The notes under the pieces are model-generated. The model did no database searches. It saw nothing but the letters and a program-made list of their open reading frames with translations, and had not been told where the DNA came from. A program made the translations under genes and the position numbers. From a virus, in the IMG/VR virus record IMGVR_UViG_3300020457_000087, positions 1-25,233 of that record: DNA of 25,233 nt. One strand, written 5' to 3'. Positions 1-8,200 of this stretch are shown here, piece after piece (within the stretch, counting starts at the first letter, position 1; every line of letters starts with the position of its first letter).

Positions 1-1412
1 GTTCCAGATCCTATAGAGAGAACTGTTAATCCTGCACCAATAACATTATCGATAGCAGATACAGCAGCACCAACAACGATACCGGTGGTGTTAATACCAA
101 TTACTGCTGTATTAACTCCGATAGTTGCAGATTTAGTGCTTGATTCTATAAAGACTACACGATCTCCTCTTATCTCTTCACCCGGTATGAATCCTGAAAT
201 TGTAGTTCCAATTCCAACATTTGATATTTTAAGAACTTTTGTATCTGCATCCCACTCTTTGACTCTTGCTTGAGTTAGTGATGTTTGACCTGTGATAATA
301 TCATTAAGGAAGAAATTACCACGACCAGTGATAATATTTGGATCACTTATTGTAACTGCTGGTGATAAGGTATATCCAACACCGGGATTTGTAATACGGA
401 AAGATGATAACTGTGTATTACCTATATCAATAACAGCATTCGCTGTAGCAGTGGTTCCTGACCCTGGCCCAGCGATTGTGACTGTCGGGGGTGTTGTATA
501 CCCTGTTCCTTCATCAGTTATGTTAAAGTCGATTACACCTTCTCCAATAGTTGTTATACCACATGTAGCAATTGCACCACTTCCACCACCACCTAGTATT
601 CTAATACTTGGTGCAAATGTATAACCAGATCCAGCGTTGGTTAATAATATTTCTTTAATTGAGAATACACCAGATACAGATGTTGTTATCGCCACAGCTG
701 ATGCGTTTACTCCTCCAGCAACTCTGTTTGTAGATATCGCTACAGTTGGTATGGAAGTATATCCACTTCCATCATTAAGTATAGTGATACCATTTACAAA
801 TCCAGATCCTAAAGTTGCTGTTGCTGTTGCGGTTCTACCTGTACCTACTAAATTAAGCGTTGTTATAAATCCTTGATCCTCTATCTGAGTATCAATCTCA
901 TCAATTGATGTGTCAATGACTTCATCCTCATATTCAAAGAGTTCACATTGTAGTTCATACACATAATTTTTACCAAGTTGATAGAATGGTTTTTCATGTT
1001 CAACAAATTTTACTTCAAATAATCTTTGTCCAAGTGGAAAAAATATTAAATCACCTTCACGAGGTCTTGTTGCTAATTCAAATTCATCATCATTTAAAAA
1101 TGGTGATATAAAATCTTCAAACCTTTCTCTTGATATTGTTAGTGTAACTTCATCTCTTAAACTTACACCAAATTTAGTCATTACATCACCTGCACCTGAA
1201 TATCCTTCATAGGTATTCACATATGCTTCCAATAAAAAATTATCATCAAATTTTGATGATTGTACTTCTTCAATTATTGATTGTTTATTTACAAATTTTC
1301 TAGGAATGTATGTTACTTCAACACCATAAATTTTCAGTTGTTCATTGATTAAATCTTGAACTAACCTTTGTTCACCTTGAGATCCTTGTAGAAAAAACGG
1401 ATTTAAAGCCAT
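1..1412 (-). CDS. 14: Neck protein gp14, 3' partial
   Basis: 470 residues are visible and the frame is open to the window edge. The N-terminal 160 residues match T4 gp14: YGVEVTYIPRKFV, LEAYVNTYEGYSGAGDV with FGVSLRDEVTL, REGDLIFFPLGQRLFEV, and PFYQLGK. T4 gp14 ends at 256 residues; this one continues past 470. The extension holds four GxGYT repeats (residues about 212-356), then ITGQTSLTQARVKEWDADT near 372, FIPGEEIRGDRVVF near 405, and a hydrophobic, Gly-rich stretch up to the edge. The ATG follows gp13 by 5 nt with only a weak GGGTGA Shine-Dalgarno. The neck role is well supported by the N-terminal half and by adjacency to gp13; the role of the extension is unknown. Confidence 0.93.
   Translation of the reverse strand, partial: MALNPFFLQGSQGEQRLVQDLINEQLKIYGVEVTYIPRKFVNKQSIIEEVQSSKFDDNFLLEAYVNTYEGYSGAGDVMTKFGVSLRDEVTLTISRERFEDFISPFLNDDEFELATRPREGDLIFFPLGQRLFEVKFVEHEKPFYQLGKNYVYELQCELFEYEDEVIDTSIDEIDTQIEDQGFITTLNLVGTGRTATATATLGSGFVNGITILNDGSGYTSIPTVAISTNRVAGGVNASAVAITTSVSGVFSIKEILLTNAGSGYTFAPSIRILGGGGSGAIATCGITTIGEGVIDFNITDEGTGYTTPPTVTIAGPGSGTTATANAVIDIGNTQLSSFRITNPGVGYTLSPAVTISDPNIITGRGNFFLNDIITGQTSLTQARVKEWDADTKVLKISNVGIGTTISGFIPGEEIRGDRVVFIESSTKSATIGVNTAVIGINTTGIVVGAAVSAIDNVIGAGLTVLSIGSG
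340..780 (-). repeat. Four tandem GxGYTxxP repeats in gp14
   Basis: Four units of roughly 40-45 residues are centred on GSGYTSIPTVAI, GSGYTFAPSIRI, GTGYTTPPTVTI and GVGYTLSPAVTI. Between them are small-residue strands such as GGGGSGAIAT and GSGTTATANAVI. The codons differ between copies, so the repeats are old rather than a recent DNA expansion. The same module appears in gp8, the DUF4815 protein and the giant protein. Confidence 0.8.
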
Positions 1413-1417
1413 ACATA

Positions 1418-2275
1418 TCACCCAATAAAGTCAAGAGGTGGTAATTCGTATTCCTCTTTTAACTTGGTTAATGCAAATTCTAAGTCTCTTTGACCATCTT
1501 CATATATTTCTCTTCCATTTAATTCCAATCCACCGGGTAATTTAACTCCTCTAAATTTAATTAAATTTTGTCCCCACTGACGTTTCATAATTGCAGTCAA
1601 ATACATCTTAAGAAACATATCATTATAGATTTTTGTAAAATCATCTGGATTTAATATTCTTTGGCAATCAATCACTATAAAATCACCCTCCCTTATAGAA
1701 TTAAAATCCATGTCCAGATATAATCTGTTTTGCTTCTTGTTAAATCTTACTTGTCTTTCAGGTGTCAATAGAAAATCTATATCTTCAAGATAACTTTTTA
1801 CCATTGAATATTGAAGAAGTTCAACAGAGTTAAAGTAATAAAGATCGTTTAAAAATAATTGGTATTTAATACTAAACATACCACCAGATATTGCACTGGT
1901 ATTAAATTTAAATATTTTTTCAATACCTATTACAGAATCAGGTATTTGTATAAAATTGGAATTCTCTACAAAACTAGTTGTAGTAGATCCATAACCACTT
2001 ATGGGAGTTGAAGTTCCTGTCGTTGTTACTATACCTGCAGTATTGGTTGATTCTGCATTAGAAGCAGCTTTACCTCTATCAATTTCATCTTGAGTAAATT
2101 CATGTTTAAGGAACATTTCCTCAACACCATCAAAATGTCTTTCATTAAAATATTGTAATGCATCATCTACTAGATCATCAATTTGATCATCATCAAGATT
2201 TATCTCAAGAACAGGTGCACCTAATTTCCTAAGAGAATAATCTATTAATTGTTGTCTAGTAGCTGGTTTTGACAT
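1418..2275 (-). CDS. 13: Neck protein gp13
   Basis: 285 residues; T4 gp13 has 309. In T4, gp13 and gp14 form the neck that closes the filled head and receives the tail. Shared landmarks are LRKLGAPVLEINLDDDQIDD with LQYFNERHFDG at the N-terminus (T4: LRRLGAPIINVELTPDQI...YHFDG), and LPGGLELNGREIYEDG near the C-terminus, with the end PPLDFIG (T4: LPGGVTVDGQRLIEEA...PPFGILVG). The middle, including a Ser/Thr-rich stretch near residues 75-95, is more variable. Start choice is supported by AAGGAG and TAATG coupling to the coiled-coil gene. The stop lies 5 nt before gp14. Confidence 0.93.
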   Translation of the reverse strand: MSKPATRQQLIDYSLRKLGAPVLEINLDDDQIDDLVDDALQYFNERHFDGVEEMFLKHEFTQDEIDRGKAASNAESTNTAGIVTTTGTSTPISGYGSTTTSFVENSNFIQIPDSVIGIEKIFKFNTSAISGGMFSIKYQLFLNDLYYFNSVELLQYSMVKSYLEDIDFLLTPERQVRFNKKQNRLYLDMDFNSIREGDFIVIDCQRILNPDDFTKIYNDMFLKMYLTAIMKRQWGQNLIKFRGVKLPGGLELNGREIYEDGQRDLEFALTKLKEEYELPPLDFIG

Positions 2276-2487
2276 TATTCTCCTTCAACATCAGAGGCTA
2301 GATTTTCATATTTTTCTTGCCACTCAAGTGCCTGTTGTGCAAGTTTAGTTTTTTCATCATTAAAATCTGTTAAAACAGTTGTCAATTTTGCTTCCAACAG
2401 GATATTTTGATTTGTCAATGCAGCAATTTTTTGATTGTATAATTTAATCAATGTATTCACATCAACATCATTATTTTGATTGTTCAT
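2275..2487 (-). CDS. Small coiled-coil protein upstream of gp13
   Basis: 70 residues, nearly all predicted helix: VNTLIKLYNQKIAALTNQN continuing through LLEAKLTTVL to LAQQALEWQEKYENLA, with Leu/Ile/Ala in heptad positions. It resembles small proteins I recall in front of gp13 in cyanophage genomes; function is unknown. It starts 5 nt after the stop of the fibre-like gene, with a weak GGTGGC Shine-Dalgarno made by that gene's last Gly codons. Its end overlaps the gp13 start by one base (TAATG). A structural adaptor or assembly chaperone would fit size and position, but nothing in the sequence proves it. Confidence 0.75.
   Translation of the reverse strand: MNNQNNDVDVNTLIKLYNQKIAALTNQNILLEAKLTTVLTDFNDEKTKLAQQALEWQEKYENLASDVEGE
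2280..2285 (-). promoter_or_regulatory. Ribosome-binding site for gp13
   Basis: AAGGAG on the minus strand, 4 nt before the gp13 ATG (2275). It lies inside the last codons of the 70-residue gene (GAA GGA GAA TAA). This supports the gp13 start and coupling with its upstream neighbour. Confidence 0.8.
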
Positions 2488-2492
2488 AATTT

Positions 2493-4427
2493 TTAGAATG
2501 AGCCACCATCAATGGTAGTCGTGTACATAGGTTTACTAGTATATGTAGTCGAGACATTAGAAGGTGTTTTACCAGTTGATGCCCCATTTAGTAAAAGTTG
2601 AGCAGAAGTATTAAATGTTCCCTCTACACCAATTAGAGTAACAGATGTTGTGTTTGATGTTGTTTTAACAATACCATTTTGAGATCCACCACCTGCTTGT
2701 CTTACATATTGTCCAGCAACAACACTTAATGCACTTCCTAATGTTAATACAATCTCTGTATTAGTTGTTAGTATTTGTGTTGAAGTAAATGTTGCTGAGC
2801 CTGGTGCATCAGTTGAATTTTGTAAACCAGTGCTATCAAAGTAAACAATACCATGAGTTGCAAAATCACCTGCTTGATAGTAGATACCTTTGATATCTAA
2901 ATTACCTCTTGTTCCTGTTACAACTTCATTAGTAACTGTTGCATCAGGTATATAAGTAAAACTTCTTGCAGGTGCTTGACTATTTTCACCTGTACTATCA
3001 TTATATCCAAAGAAACCAACCTTATTATTTGAAACACCTGATCCAGTGTTATAGTTGAATGAAATACCACGGTCAGTATTTGTATCAAAACCATGAGTGA
3101 TTGTTAACTGAGTTGTAGTTACAATTCCAGCAGTTGTTTGTGCAGATAATCGAATTGTACCAATTCCAGTTCCACTCGCAGGTGGAATGAATGAATGAAC
3201 AGTTGTACTACCGGGAATCGATGAACTACCAGTAACAACGTCACCTGTATTAATACCAACAACTGAATCTACAACTACAAGTGTTGTACCAGATCCAACT
3301 GTGGTGACAACAGTTCTTTTACTGGTTACATCACCAACACGCATGATAGCATCATTGACGGTTGCAGATGTTGAGTTAACCTGAGTTGTTGTACCATCAA
3401 CCTGCAAGTCACCTTTAATGATAACTGTACCTTCATTACTTAATCCAGATGGGAATGGGTCAATGAATAGTTGATTACCACCACCTGCTTGAGTTTGAAT
3501 GATATTAGATGATATACCAATATTTCCTACTTCTACTTCACCTTGTACGATGATTCCGTTTGATTTAGTCTCTAGTTTCTTAGCTCCATTATGATATAAC
3601 TCAACTGAGCCACCATCAGTAAATTTTGCTTGAACTGCATTATCAGCAGCATTTTTTATTTGAACTAAACTACCTGTAATATCAAGTCCACCAGTTCCAA
3701 CATCTTTTATCTTACTATTGGCTCCATCATGAAATATTCTTAAATCAAGGTCATCACCAAACTGTGCCTCTACATTGTCAGGAAAATGTGCGTTTTGACT
3801 GAAGGTAATACCACCACCAACAAAAAACTTACCTCCAACAAAGAGGTTTTTCTCAATACCAACACCACCCTCTACTATAAGTGCACCAGTATCTTTGTTT
3901 GTTGCTTGCGTTGTAACGTTAATCCTTACGTCTGCACCTGTAAAGGTTAACTGATCTGTGCCATTTTCATCATACTCTATCTGAGCATCTGAACTTCCAG
4001 CATCACCTTGAGCACCAGCACCAAACGCTAATTTAGTATCGTCGGGTATTCTTACCTCACCAGTGCCATTTGGATTAACAATTACGTGTCCATCAGTATC
4101 AGTTGATGAGAATGTATTACCATCTAATGTTAAATTATCTACATTCCACTCATCTACTTTTCTGTTTTGATCCAGAATAGCAACAAATCCATTAGCAGCA
4201 GTTGTCGGGTTTGCCTGACTAGCGACTTTACCGGGTTCTATACTCAATAAGTCGGTGTAATATCGACCACCAACTATTCGTGGGTTATCTCCAGAATCAC
4301 CAGCAAACAGTCGTCCACCGAAATTACCGTGCGTTCCGACTCCAACGGTTAAACCTAATTCACCGAAATTAAGAGTTCCGGGTTGTGCTATACCCGTCGA
4401 TCTTTTAACTCGTATTATACTGGCCAT
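2493..4427 (-). CDS. Fibre-like virion structural protein
   Basis: 644 residues. The N-terminus (IRVKRSTG, then PGTLNFGELGLTVG and GGRLFAGD) is a recurrent start in marine T4-like phage structural proteins, probably a virion-attachment domain. Downstream are typical fibre modules: DTGALIVEGGVGIEKNLFVG near residues 180-200, FGDDLDLRIFHDGANSKIKD near 222-242, VELYHNGAKKLETKSNG near 275-292, and a DGTTTQVNST unit near 345. The rest is Thr/Ser/Val-rich beta sequence ending in IDGGSF. It sits just upstream of gp13, where T4 has the whisker gene wac (fibritin), so a whisker or tail-fibre role is possible. No heptad coiled-coil like that of fibritin is visible, which argues against a direct homologue. 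The ATG abuts the preceding TAA and has a good Shine-Dalgarno. Confidence 0.85.
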   Translation of the reverse strand: MASIIRVKRSTGIAQPGTLNFGELGLTVGVGTHGNFGGRLFAGDSGDNPRIVGGRYYTDLLSIEPGKVASQANPTTAANGFVAILDQNRKVDEWNVDNLTLDGNTFSSTDTDGHVIVNPNGTGEVRIPDDTKLAFGAGAQGDAGSSDAQIEYDENGTDQLTFTGADVRINVTTQATNKDTGALIVEGGVGIEKNLFVGGKFFVGGGITFSQNAHFPDNVEAQFGDDLDLRIFHDGANSKIKDVGTGGLDITGSLVQIKNAADNAVQAKFTDGGSVELYHNGAKKLETKSNGIIVQGEVEVGNIGISSNIIQTQAGGGNQLFIDPFPSGLSNEGTVIIKGDLQVDGTTTQVNSTSATVNDAIMRVGDVTSKRTVVTTVGSGTTLVVVDSVVGINTGDVVTGSSSIPGSTTVHSFIPPASGTGIGTIRLSAQTTAGIVTTTQLTITHGFDTNTDRGISFNYNTGSGVSNNKVGFFGYNDSTGENSQAPARSFTYIPDATVTNEVVTGTRGNLDIKGIYYQAGDFATHGIVYFDSTGLQNSTDAPGSATFTSTQILTTNTEIVLTLGSALSVVAGQYVRQAGGGSQNGIVKTTSNTTSVTLIGVEGTFNTSAQLLLNGASTGKTPSNVSTTYTSKPMYTTTIDGGSF

Positions 4428-4655
4428 TTAGAAGTTTCCTCCATTAATATCTAAATTTTGTACTGATCCGGGTGTCAGTTGTAAAGTTGCCTCAAATTTT
4501 TGAGTTGCGGAATTGAAAACTAAAACCATTCCATTTTGAGGATTATTGATAGTAGTATCACTTAATCCCGCTAGAGATCCACTAACATTACCTGCTAATG
4601 ATGATACAACTTTCGTTGCGTTTTGTTGTCCAACTCTTACTTTGATGTCGGCCAT
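4428..4655 (-). CDS. Small conserved structural/fibre-associated protein
   Basis: 75 residues. Its central part (LAGLSDTTI, then NGMVLVFNSATQKFEATLQL) is the pattern I know from marine-phage tail-fibre segments (L-x-D followed by G-x-V-L-V-Y/F-N-x-x-T-x-K-F), here as a stand-alone small protein. It ends in DINGGNF, similar to the IDGGSF terminus of the next gene product. The start shares one base with the upstream stop, and its TAA stop directly abuts the next ATG, so it is likely co-translated with its neighbours. Function is unknown; it may cap or join the fibre-like protein encoded next to it. Confidence 0.75.
   Translation of the reverse strand: MADIKVRVGQQNATKVVSSLAGNVSGSLAGLSDTTINNPQNGMVLVFNSATQKFEATLQLTPGSVQNLDINGGNF
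4437..4442 (-). promoter_or_regulatory. Ribosome-binding site for the 644-residue fibre-like gene
   Basis: GGAGGA on the minus strand, about 9 nt before the ATG at 4427. It is formed by the two final Gly codons of the 75-residue gene (GGA GGA AAC TTC TAA). Confidence 0.8.
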
Positions 4656-4999
4656 CAGCGAGTCACTCCTTGTCTTACTAAAACTGATCCTTCAACAACT
4701 CGTGTTACTTCACCTGCACTATCGGAAACAATAACGTCATATACGTATCTTCCGGGTTTAATTGATGCAGTGGTTGTACTTGTTAAACCAACTTGAATCG
4801 CACCATTCTCTGCTGAAGAAATTGATGCAGTAAAAGTCGCTGCTACACCTGTGCTTCCTGCATGTTTTCTCATTTGAGAAGATACAGAAAAACCACTCAA
4901 ATCCAGTGCTGAATTTGTTGAACTGTTCTCTAATGAGAATGTTTGTTGAAAAGTTGCACCAGTGTTAATTGTCAGATTGCTAACATATACAGCTGCCAT
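4655..4999 (-). CDS. Small beta-rich virion structural protein
   Basis: 114 residues. The sequence (VSNLTINTGATFQQTFSL, then LDLSGFSVSSQMRKHAG, then IKPGRYVYDVIVSD) has the alternating pattern of an immunoglobulin-like beta-sandwich. It resembles small conserved proteins of marine T4-like phages and the N-terminal domain of some phage baseplate upper proteins (BppU-like). No signal peptide, membrane segment or catalytic motif is seen. It is the first gene after a late promoter box and ends in TGATG, sharing one base with the next start. Likely a minor tail or fibre-attachment component; the exact role is unknown. Confidence 0.75.
   Translation of the reverse strand: MAAVYVSNLTINTGATFQQTFSLENSSTNSALDLSGFSVSSQMRKHAGSTGVAATFTASISSAENGAIQVGLTSTTTASIKPGRYVYDVIVSDSAGEVTRVVEGSVLVRQGVTR
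4666..4671 (-). promoter_or_regulatory. Ribosome-binding site for the 75-residue gene
   Basis: AAGGAG on the minus strand, 10 nt before the ATG at 4655. It lies within the last codons of the 114-residue gene (Gln-Gly-Val). Confidence 0.75.
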
Positions 5000-5026
5000 C
5001 TATTGAATAATATGAGATCTATACTT

Positions 5027-5034
5027 TATTTATA
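5027..5034 (-). promoter_or_regulatory. T4-type late promoter box upstream of the 114-residue gene
   Basis: The minus strand carries a second perfect TATAAATA, in the 45-nt gap between the 66-residue gene and the 114-residue gene. The expected start of transcription is near 5021, giving a leader of about 22 nt without a recognisable Shine-Dalgarno sequence. It would drive the fibre, coiled-coil, gp13 and gp14 genes independently of the promoter before gp8. Confidence 0.7.
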
Positions 5035-5044
5035 TTTTAACCAT

Positions 5045-5245
5045 CTATGAATTTTTTTTGATTAAATCGTTCAAAAGTCTCTTGAGTGTATCTACCTCAG
5101 ACTTTAAACTATCTAATTCTGATTTCTCGATAGTCTTTTTATTCTTCATCTTCTTATACGCCATATAACCAGAGGTATCACAATTAATGATAGCCCCTGA
5201 TTTTTCATCACGATAAAGATGTTTATGTCCTTCTACTGGGATCAT
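5045..5245 (-). CDS. Small conserved cyanophage-type protein with C-terminal coiled coil
   Basis: 66 residues. The N-terminal half (EGHKHLYRDEKSGAIINCD, then a short gap and YMAYKKMKNKK) resembles a small protein I recall from structural regions of marine T4-like phages, where its function is unknown. The C-terminal half (SELDSLKSEVDTLKRLLNDL) has heptad-spaced Leu and Val, predicting a short coiled coil. Its ATG overlaps the stop of the DUF4815 gene in an ATGA junction, so it is probably translated by coupling. It could be a small virion component or an assembly helper for the large upstream protein; the sequence does not decide this. Confidence 0.75.
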   Translation of the reverse strand: MIPVEGHKHLYRDEKSGAIINCDTSGYMAYKKMKNKKTIEKSELDSLKSEVDTLKRLLNDLIKKNS

Positions 5246-8200
5246 GCTAATGCAATCGCTCTTAAATCTGAAAGTCTTGGTGCCTCGGCTTCATTTGTAC
5301 CACTAAACACCACTTTGATAGCGAATCCAGTAAATTCTTGAAGATTATCAACACTAAATTGATATTCAAAAAATTCATTACCACTACTTGATGGAACTAA
5401 TGCATCAGGTCTTCCAGAATTTTTAGCAGGATCAATAACTTCATCACCAAATCCATCACCGTCAGTATCAGAAAGATTATCAAAACCGGGGAACAAGTCA
5501 TATGATTGTTCACCTTCACTTATTTCATCATTAAACAATTTGTATAAAACTCTAAAGTCTGCTGACTCTGCCCTATTAGCACTTATGAGCACTTGAAGGG
5601 AAGTTGCTGGTTGTTTCAAATCAACACGATTTGAAATATAGACTCCTGCATGTGGATCATTTGTATTTAGTTTCACTCTTGCGTCAGTAGCATAATCAGA
5701 TATAGGTTTATTTAATCTATTTCTGATGTAAATTATTGATCCATTCATCGTATCAATAATAGGAGAAAGATTTCTATCTCCAGATAACATTCTAACTGCA
5801 AGAGTATTTGATCTATTTTTTGGTAGATCTGTTAAATACTCTGTCTCATTTATAGGTGATGCTACTATTCTAGGTGAACTTAGAGGATTAATCGCATTCA
5901 TTTTAACATCTTCAAATCCTTGATCTACAAATGATACCTCATTTCCACCAGCACTTGTACCACTTACAGTTCTTACTCTAGTTGATAAAGCTGTTTGACC
6001 GGGAGTTATAAAATTAAATCTTGGATAAATTGCATTATATTGGATATTTTGTGATGCAAATATTTCATCCCCTCCAGCTGTGGCATCAGTAGTAAAGTTT
6101 GCCATATTATCACCTGATGATCTATTCGGCAATTGTGCAGCAACACCAGTGCCTCCACGATTACCACCTCTATTGACAGTTACATAGTACTTATCAATAT
6201 CACTTGATGTTTGTAGTAAATTATCTCTTCCCACAAATGTATGAGATGAGTTAATACCAGTTAATGAAATGCCATTCAATTCATATTTTTGAACTATACT
6301 ACCTTTTGGATGTTCCCGTATTGAGGATCCATCGATGCCTCTTACTTCAATATCAATTGTTTTTCCATCTGATTGGATACCATCATAATGAATAATTTCA
6401 TTATTCACCTTAATATATCCTCTGGATGTTGTTATACCCTCAAATCTAGCAAACTCATCAGTTGCAGTAATGGTTCCAGTTGGATCCGAAACTAATAATT
6501 GTGAATCACCAATATTCAAATCAGCATCCAATACCATAGTAGGTGTATCAGGTTGCACATTGGAAATTTGTAATTTGTTATTACCTGAATGCATTCCATG
6601 ATTATAATGATTTACCTCAATAACATTACCTTCAAATAACTTACTAATCACTTCTGAATTACCATCTACTAATAAATTTCCAGTGACTGCTGAAAATGTA
6701 TTACTTGCAAATTTTAATAAGGGTTGATTATTATTAAAACTTTCACCCTGAACATCAGTAAGGTAAAGTGTATCAGTGTCTCCAATACTATCAATAGAAA
6801 TTTCTACTCCAGTTCCTTGTTTTAAATTAGCTGATGATGTAGTAAGTCCTACAAGATCACCTTTTGTATAACCAGAACCAGCAGCGTTAACACTGTTAAT
6901 AGTGGTTATTACACCACCAGATACAGTGACATTTAATTTCAAACCTGTTCCATTACCAGTTATTGCAAAAGTATCTACAGTTTGATTTGAAATAGTAGGA
7001 TAACCACTTCCGACTGCTTCAATTGATGCTGTAGAAACTAAACCACCAAGTCTCTCAACCTGTCCTCTTGGTGTTGTTACACCCACACCTGCAACACCTG
7101 CACCAACAATGTTACCAACTGCAACTTCACTTAAGAATGTTGAATTATTTGATACATCAATTTTGACTTTAAGTTTTCTAGGAAGTGTGCGTATAGCATT
7201 TTTTCTTAGATTTGAAACTTGAGCACTCTCATAATTTAGTTCTGGATTATAGAAGAATACGGTTGCATCTCTTGATTTAGCAAAATCTGCCTTATAAAGT
7301 TTAATTTTCATATCTTCAAATTGGCTTGGTGTCCAAATTGAACCATTTTGTGATTTAAATAAACTTCCACCAATATACTGTTTTGATATTATAATACTTT
7401 CAGCATCAGGTAATGTTTGCGTTTCAATAGTAGGTTCACCCATCCTAGCGATCCATGCTTCATAATTATCACTAGAAGGAGCAAGTAGAACGATAGCATA
7501 CTGCTCTCCACCCTGAAGATAAATTGGTGATGGAAATGTAACTCTTGTTGGGACAGATGCATCATCAGATATGTTAATCTGTGAAGGATCTAAAACAACT
7601 TGTGCATAATCTTGCATCAAGATAAGTGTTGGAATACCTAATTCCATTGTTCTTACTTGAACAGTGAGTTTCTCTCTTTCATCTTTTGATTTAAAGAATA
7701 AATCAACTGATGTTAAGAATGCACCAGATTCATCAACTGTAAATGATTGTGCTAGAGGGTCATCATCTTCAATATGAACTACCTCACGAATTACTTGCGT
7801 AACTTCAGTCACGTTTGTGATATTCTCAGTAACATTAGTTACATTAGTCACATTAGTTACTTCTGTGACTTCTGTTACGTTAGTTACGTTAGTAATATTT
7901 TGTGTTATTTCTTCAGTAACATTTGTTATGTTGAATACAACTGGTTGTGGGGGTGGTGGTGGAACACGAACAACCACTGTTGATTGTCTAAAGGTATCAA
8001 CAACTCCACTTGTTCGATATGTTTGTTCAACTTGACTTATTGCAGGATCACCTAATAATGGTTTTCCATTTGTTTCACTTGATGTTAATTTAAATGTTTT
8101 AGTACCATTTGTAAATCTTAAAGGTGGTGCAGGGACTGTCAGAGGATCTCTGAAGAAGAAAGCACCACGTAAATCACCAACTACATCAGATACAAGTCTA

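Noticed and set aside
292-876. Plus-strand frames opposite gp14, rich in Val, Ile and Pro
   Set aside because: Antisense shadows. The minus-strand frame is open throughout 1-1412 and matches gp14.
2493-4427. Fibritin (wac) identity for the 644-residue protein
   Set aside because: The position fits, but the sequence is beta-rich fibre modules without the long heptad coiled coil or a recognisable foldon-like end.
5000-5044. Possible intrinsic terminator in the gap after the 66-residue gene, and likewise in 14149-14187
   Set aside because: Neither gap forms a GC-rich hairpin followed by a T run; only late promoter boxes are supportable.
7800-7930. Possible CRISPR-like or DNA tandem repeat
   Set aside because: No constant repeat and unique spacer pattern; it is a codon-level protein repeat with synonymous variation.
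7774-8035. Plus-strand frames over the VT-repeat region, rich in Val-Thr or Tyr-Ile-Ser repeats
   Set aside because: They are antisense images of the repeat in the minus-strand DUF4815 gene, with no ribosome site or known domain.
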